Of a DNA stretch of 47,888 nucleotides, positions 9,319 to 18,759 are shown piece after piece; positions within the stretch are counted from its first letter, which is position 1; each line of letters starts with the position of its first letter. This DNA is from Sulfurimonas sp. Lineage in GTDB: Bacteria > Campylobacterota > Campylobacteria > Campylobacterales > Sulfurimonadaceae. The notes under the pieces were generated by a model that did no database searches, had not been told where the DNA came from, and saw only the letters and a list, made by a program, of their open reading frames with translations. The DNA lies in assembly GCA_027013185.1 (NCBI GenBank), contig JALUXS010000079.1, positions 1-47,888 of the forward strand, in the 5' to 3' direction. A program made the translations under genes and the position numbers.

Positions 9319-9340
9319 TCTATTTAATTAACAATGGAGT

Positions 9341-11065
9341 ATGAATGTGAAAGAAGCGCATGAAGTTTTAGCAAGAAAGTATCGTCCGTCAAACTTTGAT
9401 GAACTCATTGGTCAAGACACCATAGCACAGACCTTATCACTTGCACTTGATTCAAACAGACTCTCGCATGCCTACCTCTTTTCAGGACTTCGAGGCAGCG
9501 GAAAAACTTCAACAGCCCGTATTTTTGCAAAAGCACTCATTTGTGAAGAAGGAATGAGCCATCAGCCCTGTGGCGTCTGTTCCAACTGTGTTATGGCGAG
9601 AGAAAACCGTCACATGGACATCATAGAAATGGATGGAGCAAGCAGTCGAAAAATAGATGATATTCGTGATTTAATTGAGCAGACAAAATACAAACCTGCC
9701 GTTGCAAGATTCAAAATTTTCATCATTGATGAAGTTCATATGCTTACAAAAGAGGCGTTTAATGCACTCCTAAAAACCCTTGAAGAACCACCAGAATATG
9801 TAAAGTTCATTTTGGCAACAACAGACCCGCTTAAACTACCTGCAACAATTTTAAGCCGAACACAGCACTTTCGATTTAAAAGCATAGCAACCAATAAAAT
9901 AGTTGACCATTTAGCCCATATTCTTAAACTTGAAAAAATAGAGTATGAAGAAGATGCCTTGGAAATTCTTGCAAGAAGCGGTAGCGGAAGTCTCCGCGAT
10001 ACCCTTACCCTGCTCGACCAAGCCATAATCTATTCTAAAAATTATGTAGATGTAGCAACAGTCACAGAAATGCTTGGACTTGTTGATCCTAAATTTATAG
10101 CAGACCTCTTTTTGGCTGTTTTTGCAAAAGATTATGCCAAACTCGTTGAATATACAAAAGTACTAGAAGATTATGAGAGTGAAATGGTTGTTGATGAGCT
10201 TATAGCCTACCTTAAAGATAAAATGTATAATCAAGATGCTCTTTTTTCTACGCTAGTTCTTGATAGATTTTTTAGAATTCTCAGTGAATCAAAATATCTC
10301 TTTAGTATTAATGCCGATGGCTCATTTGTACTTTCTATGATCTTTTTCAAAATGATTGAAGCACTTAAAATACGTGAAATCGACCAAATGATAGAGTCTT
10401 TTGAAAAAGATGTAAAGCGTCCTGAGTTGATAATCCCCCAAGAAGAGTCAAAGCCTGCTCCTATAAAAATAAAAGTCCAGGAATCCACACCGGAAATGCA
10501 AGGTAAAGTTGCAAATATTGAGAAAGAAAAGGCAGAGCAAAAGGAAGAAGAACCAATAGTACCAGCAGAGGCACCAAAAGTGGTAAGTAATCAAGGCCTT
10601 GAACTCTTTTATGAACTTAGCACAAAAATAAAAGATAGAAATTATACACTCGGAGAGTGTTTTAGCAATCATATCAGCTTTGTTTCTTATGAAGAAAATA
10701 CACTTACATGGGAAAGTTGCGCAGATGAAGAGTGCAAAAAAGTTCTTAAACACGGTTACTCTGTTATTAAGCAGCTTGTACGAGAAACATTTAGTTTTGA
10801 GACAAAGATTAAAGGCATTGCCTGCACGCAAGTTGTACAACATAAAGAGGAACCTAGCCAAGCACAAACACCACAACCTGAAATGCAAAGTGGCTCCACA
10901 TTAGCAGACATTGAAGCCGGAGGAGCTGCGAGTTGTGTCACAAACTGTAATGAAGCTTCTGTTCAAGATGAAAGCAACGGCACAGATATTACAAAAGAAC
11001 CTATGGTTCAAAAAGCCATAGAGATGTTTGAAGCAAAAAAAGTAACGGTGCAGTCAAAAATTTAA
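9341..11065 (+). CDS. dnaX: DNA polymerase III subunit gamma/tau
   Basis: ARKYRPSNFDELIGQD, SGLRGSGKTSTARIFAKAL, IDEVHMLTKEAFNALLKTLEEPPEYVKFILATTD. Confidence 0.95.
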   Translation: MNVKEAHEVLARKYRPSNFDELIGQDTIAQTLSLALDSNRLSHAYLFSGLRGSGKTSTARIFAKALICEEGMSHQPCGVCSNCVMARENRHMDIIEMDGASSRKIDDIRDLIEQTKYKPAVARFKIFIIDEVHMLTKEAFNALLKTLEEPPEYVKFILATTDPLKLPATILSRTQHFRFKSIATNKIVDHLAHILKLEKIEYEEDALEILARSGSGSLRDTLTLLDQAIIYSKNYVDVATVTEMLGLVDPKFIADLFLAVFAKDYAKLVEYTKVLEDYESEMVVDELIAYLKDKMYNQDALFSTLVLDRFFRILSESKYLFSINADGSFVLSMIFFKMIEALKIREIDQMIESFEKDVKRPELIIPQEESKPAPIKIKVQESTPEMQGKVANIEKEKAEQKEEEPIVPAEAPKVVSNQGLELFYELSTKIKDRNYTLGECFSNHISFVSYEENTLTWESCADEECKKVLKHGYSVIKQLVRETFSFETKIKGIACTQVVQHKEEPSQAQTPQPEMQSGSTLADIEAGGAASCVTNCNEASVQDESNGTDITKEPMVQKAIEMFEAKKVTVQSKI

Positions 11066-11274
11066 TCAAAGAAGATTTCGCTGCAACATAAACCTTCTTT
11101 GTGACAATATTCTAAGATTGCAACAAAAGGCGTGGAATTTCTTTTTTTGATAGTAGCAAATTTTGATTGTGAGATATTGAGCAGTTTTGCTATATCTTTA
11201 TCATAAATTTTCTCACTGCTACCATCTGAAACCTGCTCTTTTAAAACATATATAATTGATTGAAAATCTCTCAT
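11062..11274 (-). CDS. small HTH (CI-repressor-like) DNA-binding protein
   Basis: 70-aa ORF with helix-turn-helix-like IYDKDIAKLLNISQSKFATIKKRNSTPF. Confidence 0.65.
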   Translation of the reverse strand: MRDFQSIIYVLKEQVSDGSSEKIYDKDIAKLLNISQSKFATIKKRNSTPFVAILEYCHKEGLCCSEIFFD

Positions 11275-11349
11275 TTTTACTCCTAAAGTAAAAATATAAC
11301 AGAGATAATCTACAAAAAGAAAAAATATATCAAATTGCTATAATTTTTA

Positions 11350-12024
11350 CTAACATATTTTATAACCAACCCCTCGTACTGTTTGTATATAGTCTTTACT
11401 TTTATCCGGATCTATCTTCTCTTTGAGTCTATTTATAGCGACATTCACTGTCTTATACTGATAATTTTCACTATCGCCCCATACATTTTCAAGTAAATAA
11501 TCTCTCTCTAGCACACTATTTTTATTTCTAATAAATTCATCTAAAAGATCAAACTCAAGCTTAGTTACTTCTACTTTTTCGCCAGAAACACTGAGGGTTC
11601 GACTATTTTTATCTAAAAGTAAATCTCTAAAAGCAATCTTGCCATCATGAACTTTTTTTGATGTTCGCTTTAGCAAAGAACGCACTCGTAAAATAAGTTC
11701 TTTCATATTAAAAGGCTTTGTTATATAATCATCCCCACCACTTAAAAAACCATGTTCAATATCTTCATCACTATCTTTAGCACTTAAAAATATAACTGGA
11801 ATATCAAGTCCTTCATCTCTGAGTTTAGCCACAAACTCACTCCCTTCCACTCCGGGAAGATTCCTGTCCATTATCAATAAATCAACATCTTCTTCATCGA
11901 GGATTTGTGCAACATTCTTTGTATTTAAAAAACCTATGGTTTCAAAATCTTCTTTTTGTAAGGTATACTCTAAAAGTTCTAATAAATCTTCTTCATCTTC
12001 TACTATGACAATATTTGTCCGCAT
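11350..12024 (-). CDS. OmpR/PhoB-family response regulator
   Basis: Receiver (IVEDEEDLLELLE, LLIMDRNLPGVEG, FLSAKD, DDYITKPF) plus winged-helix (LTKLEFDLL-like, VNVAINRLKEKI, IQTVRGVGYKI). Confidence 0.92.
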   Translation of the reverse strand: MRTNIVIVEDEEDLLELLEYTLQKEDFETIGFLNTKNVAQILDEEDVDLLIMDRNLPGVEGSEFVAKLRDEGLDIPVIFLSAKDSDEDIEHGFLSGGDDYITKPFNMKELILRVRSLLKRTSKKVHDGKIAFRDLLLDKNSRTLSVSGEKVEVTKLEFDLLDEFIRNKNSVLERDYLLENVWGDSENYQYKTVNVAINRLKEKIDPDKSKDYIQTVRGVGYKIC

Positions 12025-12070
12025 ACATTCCGCCTTATTTTTTATAATTATAACAAACTAAAATATTATA

Positions 12071-12079
12071 TGCTATAAT
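12071..12079 (+). promoter_or_regulatory. extended -10 promoter element upstream of the 149-aa ORF
   Basis: TGCTATAAT, 35 bp upstream of the ATG at 12114. Confidence 0.5.
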
Positions 12080-12113
12080 AGGTAAAATAATGTAAGTTCT
12101 TGGAGGGTAGGAG

Positions 12114-12563
12114 ATGTTTGTTTCATCATATAATACATACATACCACAAAAAACTACGCATAAGCCTCAAGAAAGTACGCAAGAAAAAAATGAGAGAGCA
12201 TTTCAGGCAGGTGATTCGAAACTTTTTTCCAAACAGCTAGATAAGGTCGTTACATCTTCATTAAAGATGCCTGTGAACTATATATCAAATTATAAAAGTC
12301 TACATAATCATCAACTTTTAGAACAACAAAACCAAAGCAAGAAAAACTACTCACAAACGAAGTTTTCAAAAATTAATACAATGCAGAGTGCTCAAAGTGC
12401 CTACAGTCAAAATTCACAACTTTTTTCTCTTTTGCCAAAACCGAAAATTGCCCTCGCTGACACTATAAAATTACCAAAAAATCTACAACAAAACAGTGCA
12501 TTCAAATCAAAAATAGTCAATACTTATATAGAAAATGACAATTATTATAAAATAACTGCCTAA
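12114..12563 (+). CDS. hypothetical protein, Q/N/S-rich
   Basis: 149-aa ORF preceded by SD-like TTGGAGGG and an extended -10. Confidence 0.65.
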   Translation: MFVSSYNTYIPQKTTHKPQESTQEKNERAFQAGDSKLFSKQLDKVVTSSLKMPVNYISNYKSLHNHQLLEQQNQSKKNYSQTKFSKINTMQSAQSAYSQNSQLFSLLPKPKIALADTIKLPKNLQQNSAFKSKIVNTYIENDNYYKITA

Positions 12564-13369
12564 TCTTCTACCCATGCATCAGTTTTTATAACTCTATTAT
12601 CATCAAATACTTTTAATTTATATGCACAACTACATCTGCCCTCACTAATATCCATCACAGCTAACTGCAATATTTTTTTACACTTTTTTGGAATATCAAA
12701 ATGCCCTTTCATCCCTGTTAAAAACTGCTTTATCGGCACTTTTGCATCCATGCCTATAACATTGTCCCGACATCCGCTCAGTCCCATATCGCTTAAATAT
12801 GCAGTGCCTTGCGCGATTTGAAAATCATCTGTCCCTACATGTGTATGTGTTCCAATTAATGCACTGATTTTGCCTTGCAAAAGCATCATCATTCCCCTCT
12901 TTTCACTTGTTGCCTCTGCATGAAAATCAACAAATATGTTTTGTATGCCTTCTTCATGTAATTTTTCTACATTCTCTTGTGCACAGCGAAAAGCATTATC
13001 ACTATAAGGCATAGAATAATGACCCATTAAATTTAATACAGCCAATTTTTCACCTGCTACATCGTATATTTTACACCCAGTTCCAGGTACTTCAGGCGGA
13101 TAATTATGCGGACGCAGAATTTCATGCGTATCAAAAAGAGGCAATATGTCTTTTTTATCCCAAGTGTGATTTCCTCCGCTCATAACATCAATGCCATAAG
13201 AAAAAAGCTCATTTGCATTTTTCAGCGTTAACCCAAAACCATGGGAAGCATTTTCATAATTTACAATAACAAAGTCAATTTTTTCTTCTTCTTTTATCTT
13301 TTTAAGGTACTCTTTGAGCATATCGCGGCCAGGCTTGCCGACAATATCTCCTACAAATGCAATTTTCAA
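12560..13369 (-). CDS. YmdB-family metallophosphoesterase (TIGR00282-like)
   Basis: MKIAFVGDIVGKPGRDML, NYENASHGFGLT, MSGGNHTWDKKDI, VDFHAEATSEK, GTHTHVGTDD motifs. Confidence 0.92.
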   Translation of the reverse strand: MKIAFVGDIVGKPGRDMLKEYLKKIKEEEKIDFVIVNYENASHGFGLTLKNANELFSYGIDVMSGGNHTWDKKDILPLFDTHEILRPHNYPPEVPGTGCKIYDVAGEKLAVLNLMGHYSMPYSDNAFRCAQENVEKLHEEGIQNIFVDFHAEATSEKRGMMMLLQGKISALIGTHTHVGTDDFQIAQGTAYLSDMGLSGCRDNVIGMDAKVPIKQFLTGMKGHFDIPKKCKKILQLAVMDISEGRCSCAYKLKVFDDNRVIKTDAWVED

Positions 13370-13370
13370 T

Positions 13371-16367
13371 TTATACTACCTTTGGTTTGTTATTTCTTAA
13401 ATAATAAAGCGTTGCTTTAATAATATCGTCATCGTCTTTAGAAGCTGATTTTATTGTTTCTTTTGAACTATTCAAATAGGTAAACGTAATATTTTGACCG
13501 TAATTTGTTATGGTTTTTATCTTTTTCTCTAAAGAGAGCAATTTAATAACCATCAGTTCAAAAAACTGTTTTGTCGGTATATCGAGTTCACCGAAGCGAT
13601 CAATCACTTCTTCTTCTATTTCATAAATTTCAAGTGCATTCTCACATTGTGAAAGTCTTCTGTAAATATCTAAACGAAGTCTATCTTCTTTGACAATTTC
13701 ATCACAAATAAAAGCAGATATTGTCAGTTTCACATCTACCTTTGCTCGCTCTATTTCTACTGTGTTACTCAGCTCTTTTATGGCATCTTCAAGCATTCTC
13801 AAATAGAGTGAATAGCCTATGTTTTTGATATGTCCGCTTTGTGCATCACCCACAAGATTTCCTCCACCGCGAATTTCTAAATCATGATGTGCCAAAACTG
13901 AACCGGAGCCTAAAAAGGAGTTCGATTCCAATGCTAAAAGTCGTTTTTTTGCTTCATCTGTTAAATTTTCTTTATTGGGCACAATAAAATAAGCAAATCC
14001 TTCAGCACTTCCACGCCCAACACGACCACGAAGTTGATGTAGGTCTGCTATACCAAAGCGGTCTGCACCATCAACAACGATTGTATTAACCCGAGGCATA
14101 TGAATACCACTCTCTATAATAGAAGTAGCTATCATTAAATCATATTCTCCTGCTTCAAATTTCAACAGCTCTTTTTCCGTTTGAACAGCTGATATTTTTG
14201 AATGTAGCATTAACATCCTCAAATCTGGTAGTAAAGCCTGAAGTTCACCAAGTTTTATAGGCATATGATCAATAGAATTATGTACATAAAAAACTTGTCC
14301 ACCTCGGCGAAGTTCTCTTAATATGACCTCTTTTATAAGCTTCTCATCATACTCTTTTACAAAAGTTCTTACACCTTGACGCTCACTTGGAGGCGTTAAA
14401 AGCTGACTCATTGTCTTAATTGAACTGAGTGCTTGATTAAGTGAGCGAGGAATCGGTGTTGCACTCATAGAAAGCAAATGCACATTATGATACAACTCTT
14501 TTATTTTCTCTTTTTGCTTGACACCAAACTTGTGTTCTTCATCTATAATCACTACACCGAGTTTTTTAAATTCTAAGCCAAAAAGTGTATGTGTTCCTAC
14601 AACACAATCTATTTCGCCGCTAGCAAGGCCTTTAATGATGGCATTTTTATCTTTTGTACTTACAAATCTATCAAGTTTTGCATATCGTAAACCAAGTTCT
14701 TGAAATCTTTCATCTAAAGAACGCCAATGCTGTGCAGAGAGTAGCGTAGTTGGTACAATAAAAGCCGATTGATACCCTGATTTATAGGCTGCATAAATGG
14801 TATTAAGAGCAATTTCAGTTTTTCCAAAACCTACATCACCACTTAGAAGTCTATCCATAATGTGACCTGAACCCATTTGATGAATGATTTCATTGACTGC
14901 CTGTGTCTGATCTTCTGTATAATCAAAGCCAGAAAGTGCCCCAAATTCCTGGAGCTCTTTTTTACTCAAAGTAATTTTTGGTGATTTTATTAAAGCTCTT
15001 GCTGCTGCTGTATTTACAATTTGTCCGGCAATTTCTAGCAGTCTTTTACGTACCTTGGCTTTAAGTTTACCAAAACTTCCTTTGCCAAGTCTGTCAAGTA
15101 CAGGTGTTGCACCCCCTCCGGCAATATATCGGTCTATAAAATCTAAATTTTCAACAGGCAAAAGTATTTTATCATCACCAACATATTTAATGACAATAAA
15201 ATCTTTTATTCCTCCTAAAATTTCGGCTTGTTCAATTTTTTCAAAAATTCCTACACCGTAATCTTCATGAACAACATAATCCCCCGCTTTTAAATCATCA
15301 AGTAAAATTGAACTTTTTCGGCGGCGGCGTTTTTTATCTGCTTTGTTTAAAGAAATAACAAGTTCATCAGGCGTAATAATATTTAAAATATAGGGTGCTG
15401 TAACAATTGTCATATTCGCAGTATCGAAAATACCTGCTTGTTTTATAGTGGCATTATTCGCAGCGATAAGCGTCACTTTTTTATTTGAATGTACCTTTAA
15501 AAGCTGGCTCACATTTGCAACAACAAGTTCTTTTACATCGTCGTTTTCTTCTAAAATATCTAAATCAAAGCTGTCTCTTGAGAGTTGTGGGTTATTTATG
15601 CCATAAGCATCTTTAAGTAAATTATCTAAATTTCTAACAAGCTTAACATTTTTACCTTCTAAAAAGTTCTCAGCCATTTCATCAAGATGCCAAAAGCCTA
15701 AAGAAGCGACATCTTTATTAAGTGCGTCAAATTCGCTCTTTTGTATTTTCTCATGCAAGTTTTCATAAGCACTTGCATCCAGAGAGTAAAAAGCACTGCA
15801 AATTTCAATCTCTTCTAAATCATCACCCAGCGTTCTTTGTGATTCTAATTCAAACTCTTTAATCTGTTCTATTTCATTATCAAAAAGTGAAATTCTTAGA
15901 GGATTGTTTGCAGAAGGTACAAATATATCTATGATATCTCCGCGTTGAGATATTTCACCTTCAACTTGCACCATATCTACAAATGTATATCCCCAGTGGA
16001 GCATCTGCTCTTTAAACTCTTTAAGCCTAATTTGCGAACCAAATTCTAAAGTCATTGTCTCTAAAATATCTTTTTTAGGCAAAGGAAACAGTAGTGTTTT
16101 TAACGGCGATATAAGAAGTGGTTTCTTTTTAGATGTGTAATATTTACGTAATGCAAAAAAAAGTTCATGCAACTCTTCTTTATAAGAGCGTAAATCATCT
16201 CCATATGTCGGACGAAAATCAGGAAAAACCAAAACATCACGATGAAAAAACTTCGCAACACTTTCAAGTTCATATGCTTCTTTTGCATCTTCACAGACTA
16301 AAATATCGAGTTTATCGCTCTTTTTAAAATCTTTTGTAAAATAATTAAATAAAATTGCTTGAGACAT
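13371..16367 (-). CDS. mfd: transcription-repair coupling factor Mfd
   Basis: RecG/Mfd-type helicase: DRLLSGDVGFGKTEIA, VVIIDEEHKFGV, LLSMSATPIPRSL, RGRVGRG; CarD-like LKAGDYVVHEDYGVGIFEKI. Confidence 0.95.
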   Translation of the reverse strand: MSQAILFNYFTKDFKKSDKLDILVCEDAKEAYELESVAKFFHRDVLVFPDFRPTYGDDLRSYKEELHELFFALRKYYTSKKKPLLISPLKTLLFPLPKKDILETMTLEFGSQIRLKEFKEQMLHWGYTFVDMVQVEGEISQRGDIIDIFVPSANNPLRISLFDNEIEQIKEFELESQRTLGDDLEEIEICSAFYSLDASAYENLHEKIQKSEFDALNKDVASLGFWHLDEMAENFLEGKNVKLVRNLDNLLKDAYGINNPQLSRDSFDLDILEENDDVKELVVANVSQLLKVHSNKKVTLIAANNATIKQAGIFDTANMTIVTAPYILNIITPDELVISLNKADKKRRRRKSSILLDDLKAGDYVVHEDYGVGIFEKIEQAEILGGIKDFIVIKYVGDDKILLPVENLDFIDRYIAGGGATPVLDRLGKGSFGKLKAKVRKRLLEIAGQIVNTAAARALIKSPKITLSKKELQEFGALSGFDYTEDQTQAVNEIIHQMGSGHIMDRLLSGDVGFGKTEIALNTIYAAYKSGYQSAFIVPTTLLSAQHWRSLDERFQELGLRYAKLDRFVSTKDKNAIIKGLASGEIDCVVGTHTLFGLEFKKLGVVIIDEEHKFGVKQKEKIKELYHNVHLLSMSATPIPRSLNQALSSIKTMSQLLTPPSERQGVRTFVKEYDEKLIKEVILRELRRGGQVFYVHNSIDHMPIKLGELQALLPDLRMLMLHSKISAVQTEKELLKFEAGEYDLMIATSIIESGIHMPRVNTIVVDGADRFGIADLHQLRGRVGRGSAEGFAYFIVPNKENLTDEAKKRLLALESNSFLGSGSVLAHHDLEIRGGGNLVGDAQSGHIKNIGYSLYLRMLEDAIKELSNTVEIERAKVDVKLTISAFICDEIVKEDRLRLDIYRRLSQCENALEIYEIEEEVIDRFGELDIPTKQFFELMVIKLLSLEKKIKTITNYGQNITFTYLNSSKETIKSASKDDDDIIKATLYYLRNNKPKVV

Positions 16368-16762
16368 TAATTTCCTGCAGTCTTTATTAGCAGAGTATCA
16401 CTCTCTTTTATAATTGAATTTCCTTCAAATATACCTTTTGGTTCAATTATCAGTTCAACAGAACTTATTTCACCATTTACATGACCTGCTGCTTTTATTT
16501 CTACTCTATCTGCATCTATACTACCTTCAACAGAGCCTTGAACTACGAGACGCTTCGTACGAATATCACCTTTTACATGTCCATTTTTGCCAACATTCAC
16601 TTCTTTAGAAGAGTTAATAACACCTTCTAATTCCCCATCAATATATAAATTACATGTAAGCGTTATTTCGCCTTTGATTTTAGCTCCAGCCGTGATAATT
16701 GCGGTGTTTGAGTCTGTTTTGTCAATTTTATCCGCGACGTTGCCATTATTAAAGATTGCCAT
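16367..16762 (-). CDS. ccmA: bactofilin (polymer-forming cytoskeletal protein, CcmA-like)
   Basis: TAIITAGAKIKGEITLTCNLYIDGELEGVINSSKEVNVGKNGHVKGDIRTKRLVVQGSVEGSIDADRVEI; synteny mfd-ccmA-M23-folC. Confidence 0.9.
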   Translation of the reverse strand: MAIFNNGNVADKIDKTDSNTAIITAGAKIKGEITLTCNLYIDGELEGVINSSKEVNVGKNGHVKGDIRTKRLVVQGSVEGSIDADRVEIKAAGHVNGEISSVELIIEPKGIFEGNSIIKESDTLLIKTAGN

Positions 16763-17619
16763 GGTACTTTTTTCTCCTTTTCAAATATTTCATTATAATT
16801 TTTTTGTGTCCATTTAATAAAGTAAAAAGGGTTTAAAGGACGATGGATAAAACGTATTTCATAATGCAAATGCGGCCCGTTACTAAGTCCGGAATTTCCA
16901 GTGTAAGCTATTAAATCACCCTTTTTTACAAATTGACCTGATTTTATCACAATTTTGTTTAAATGCCCGAAATATGTTTTAAAACCATACACATGTGCTA
17001 AAATTATTAAATTTCCAAAGCCGCTTCTTTTATGCATTCCAGCCCACTCTACTATAGCATCAGCCGTCGCATATACAGGGGTATTGAGTTTTGCTTTAAG
17101 ATCATCCCCTTTATGAAACTCTTTTGTATGGAGTGTCGGGTGAATTCTATAGCCAAATTTACTCGTAATTCCATGGTATGCAACAGGAGAACCATTTGGA
17201 ATAAGCTCAAGTAAGGTTGCTCTGTGCGAGGAGTTGAGCATTGTCATATTTACTCTTTCCGTCAATGATTCATCAGCAATAGGCTTCAACCCTATAAGTG
17301 TTTCTATTTGCGAAAGAGAGTCAGAAAGTGCATCAAGTTCTTTTTCTTTTGAAAGTAATGCATGACTTGTTGTCTGCATTCTACTTTGTAACTCATGATT
17401 TTGATGTAACATTTTAGTATAGGCTTTGGACACTTCATCTTTTTTCTTTTGCAACTTATTCACATTTGCATTTAAGTATAAAATAGTTCCGCTTCCGATA
17501 AGGCCTACCGTTAACAGAAAAAGGGCTGCATAAAAAAAAGCTTTTTTAATGAACTTATGCACATTAAACTGCTTGACCCCATTATCATCATGAATAGTAA
17601 TTGTAAAATGATTATCCAC
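16663..17619 (-). CDS. M23-family peptidoglycan endopeptidase (Csd1/Csd2-like)
   Basis: SKFGYRIHPTLHTKEFHKGDDLKA, VEWAGMHKRSGFGNLIILAH, GNSGLSNGPHLHYEIR (HxH). Confidence 0.92.
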   Translation of the reverse strand: MDNHFTITIHDDNGVKQFNVHKFIKKAFFYAALFLLTVGLIGSGTILYLNANVNKLQKKKDEVSKAYTKMLHQNHELQSRMQTTSHALLSKEKELDALSDSLSQIETLIGLKPIADESLTERVNMTMLNSSHRATLLELIPNGSPVAYHGITSKFGYRIHPTLHTKEFHKGDDLKAKLNTPVYATADAIVEWAGMHKRSGFGNLIILAHVYGFKTYFGHLNKIVIKSGQFVKKGDLIAYTGNSGLSNGPHLHYEIRFIHRPLNPFYFIKWTQKNYNEIFEKEKKVPWQSLIMATSRIKLTKQTQTPQLSRLELKSKAK

Positions 17620-18757
17620 GATACCCCTTTAAAAATGTTTCTACAACACTGAACGAGCCAAAAACAAGGTACTTTTCATTCTCGTTTATATGAGAAAAAG
17701 TTCTATATTTTATATCTAGTTCCTGCATCACACACTGTAACTTTTCAGTTTTTTCTATTCTATCTTCTTCAACTGCAATAATCTCTACATGTAAAATTAT
17801 CGGTTGTAAAATTTTAAGAATTTCTTTATAATTTTTATCTTTGTAACTATTATAAACTAATATATATTTATTCTCTTTTAAAGCATCATAAATTGATTTT
17901 GCAGCGAGGGTGTTATGCCCGACATCTACAAGAATATTTTCACCTAAAGAAGAGAGTCTGCCAAAAAGTTTTGCATTATCAAAATCTTGTACTTCATAAG
18001 AAAGTTGCAAATGCTTTAAAGCGGCAACAGCAAGTTTGAGGTTTTCTACCAAATACGGAGCTAATACATTATTTTGAGCTATTTTTGCAATTTTTTTTCT
18101 ATCTTCATCTTCCAAATATAATTCACACCTCTTTATAATAAGAGATTTCTTTTTTGCTATTTCATTCGCTGTTTCATATACTTCTTGATGTGCCTGTTTT
18201 GCTAAAATCGCTCCATTTTGTACAGCTTGTAATTTTGTTGTAGCTATTGCTGTAATATTATTCCCTAAAAAGGCTTCATGATCGAAATCAATTGGCGTAA
18301 CAAGTGTAAAAATATTTTCAAAGATTGCCGTAGCATCATGTTCACCGCCAAGTCCCGCTTCTAAAACAACATAATCACATTCGCTATACAACAAAAGAGC
18401 CAGAATTGTTGTATATTCAAAATAACTTAAGGATTCTGTTTCTTGGGAAGTCAAGAGTGATAAAAGTTTTTCATGAGTACGATTGAGCTTTTCATAAGAG
18501 ACATTACTTCCATTGTGCCATATACGTTCATTAAACTCCAAAATATGTGGTGAAGTATAATGTCCCACATCAAAACCCAAAGAATAAAGTGCTGATGCTA
18601 AAAAACGTCCTGTAGTTCCTTTTCCGTTTGTACCGATGAGATGAATAATTTTTGGAATTTTTAAAGAAGAGCGAATATGCTCATATATTCTAGGCATACG
18701 AGCATAGTCAATTTCATCATAATAAAGAGGCTTTTTTTCTAAGAATGTTTGCAACAC
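17612..18757 (-). CDS. folC: bifunctional folylpolyglutamate/dihydrofolate synthase
   Basis: IHLIGTNGKGTTGRFLAS, YTSPHILEFNERI, LEAGLGGEHDATAIF, DFDHEAFLGNNITAIATTK. Confidence 0.93.
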   Translation of the reverse strand: MLQTFLEKKPLYYDEIDYARMPRIYEHIRSSLKIPKIIHLIGTNGKGTTGRFLASALYSLGFDVGHYTSPHILEFNERIWHNGSNVSYEKLNRTHEKLLSLLTSQETESLSYFEYTTILALLLYSECDYVVLEAGLGGEHDATAIFENIFTLVTPIDFDHEAFLGNNITAIATTKLQAVQNGAILAKQAHQEVYETANEIAKKKSLIIKRCELYLEDEDRKKIAKIAQNNVLAPYLVENLKLAVAALKHLQLSYEVQDFDNAKLFGRLSSLGENILVDVGHNTLAAKSIYDALKENKYILVYNSYKDKNYKEILKILQPIILHVEIIAVEEDRIEKTEKLQCVMQELDIKYRTFSHINENEKYLVFGSFSVVETFLKGYRG

Positions 18758-18759
18758 AG

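Noticed and set aside
10448-10888. 146-aa minus-strand ORF within dnaX
   Set aside because: Complete antisense overlap with the dnaX C-terminal region; Phe/Cys-rich shadow composition and no recognisable motifs.
11062-11274. Phage-repressor-like HTH as sign of a prophage
   Set aside because: Single small gene surrounded by housekeeping genes, with no integrase, structural or lysis genes nearby.
12042-12053. TTATAATTATAA palindrome upstream of the response regulator
   Set aside because: Only 12 bp, all A/T, and easily explained by overlapping -10-like sequences in an AT-rich divergent region.
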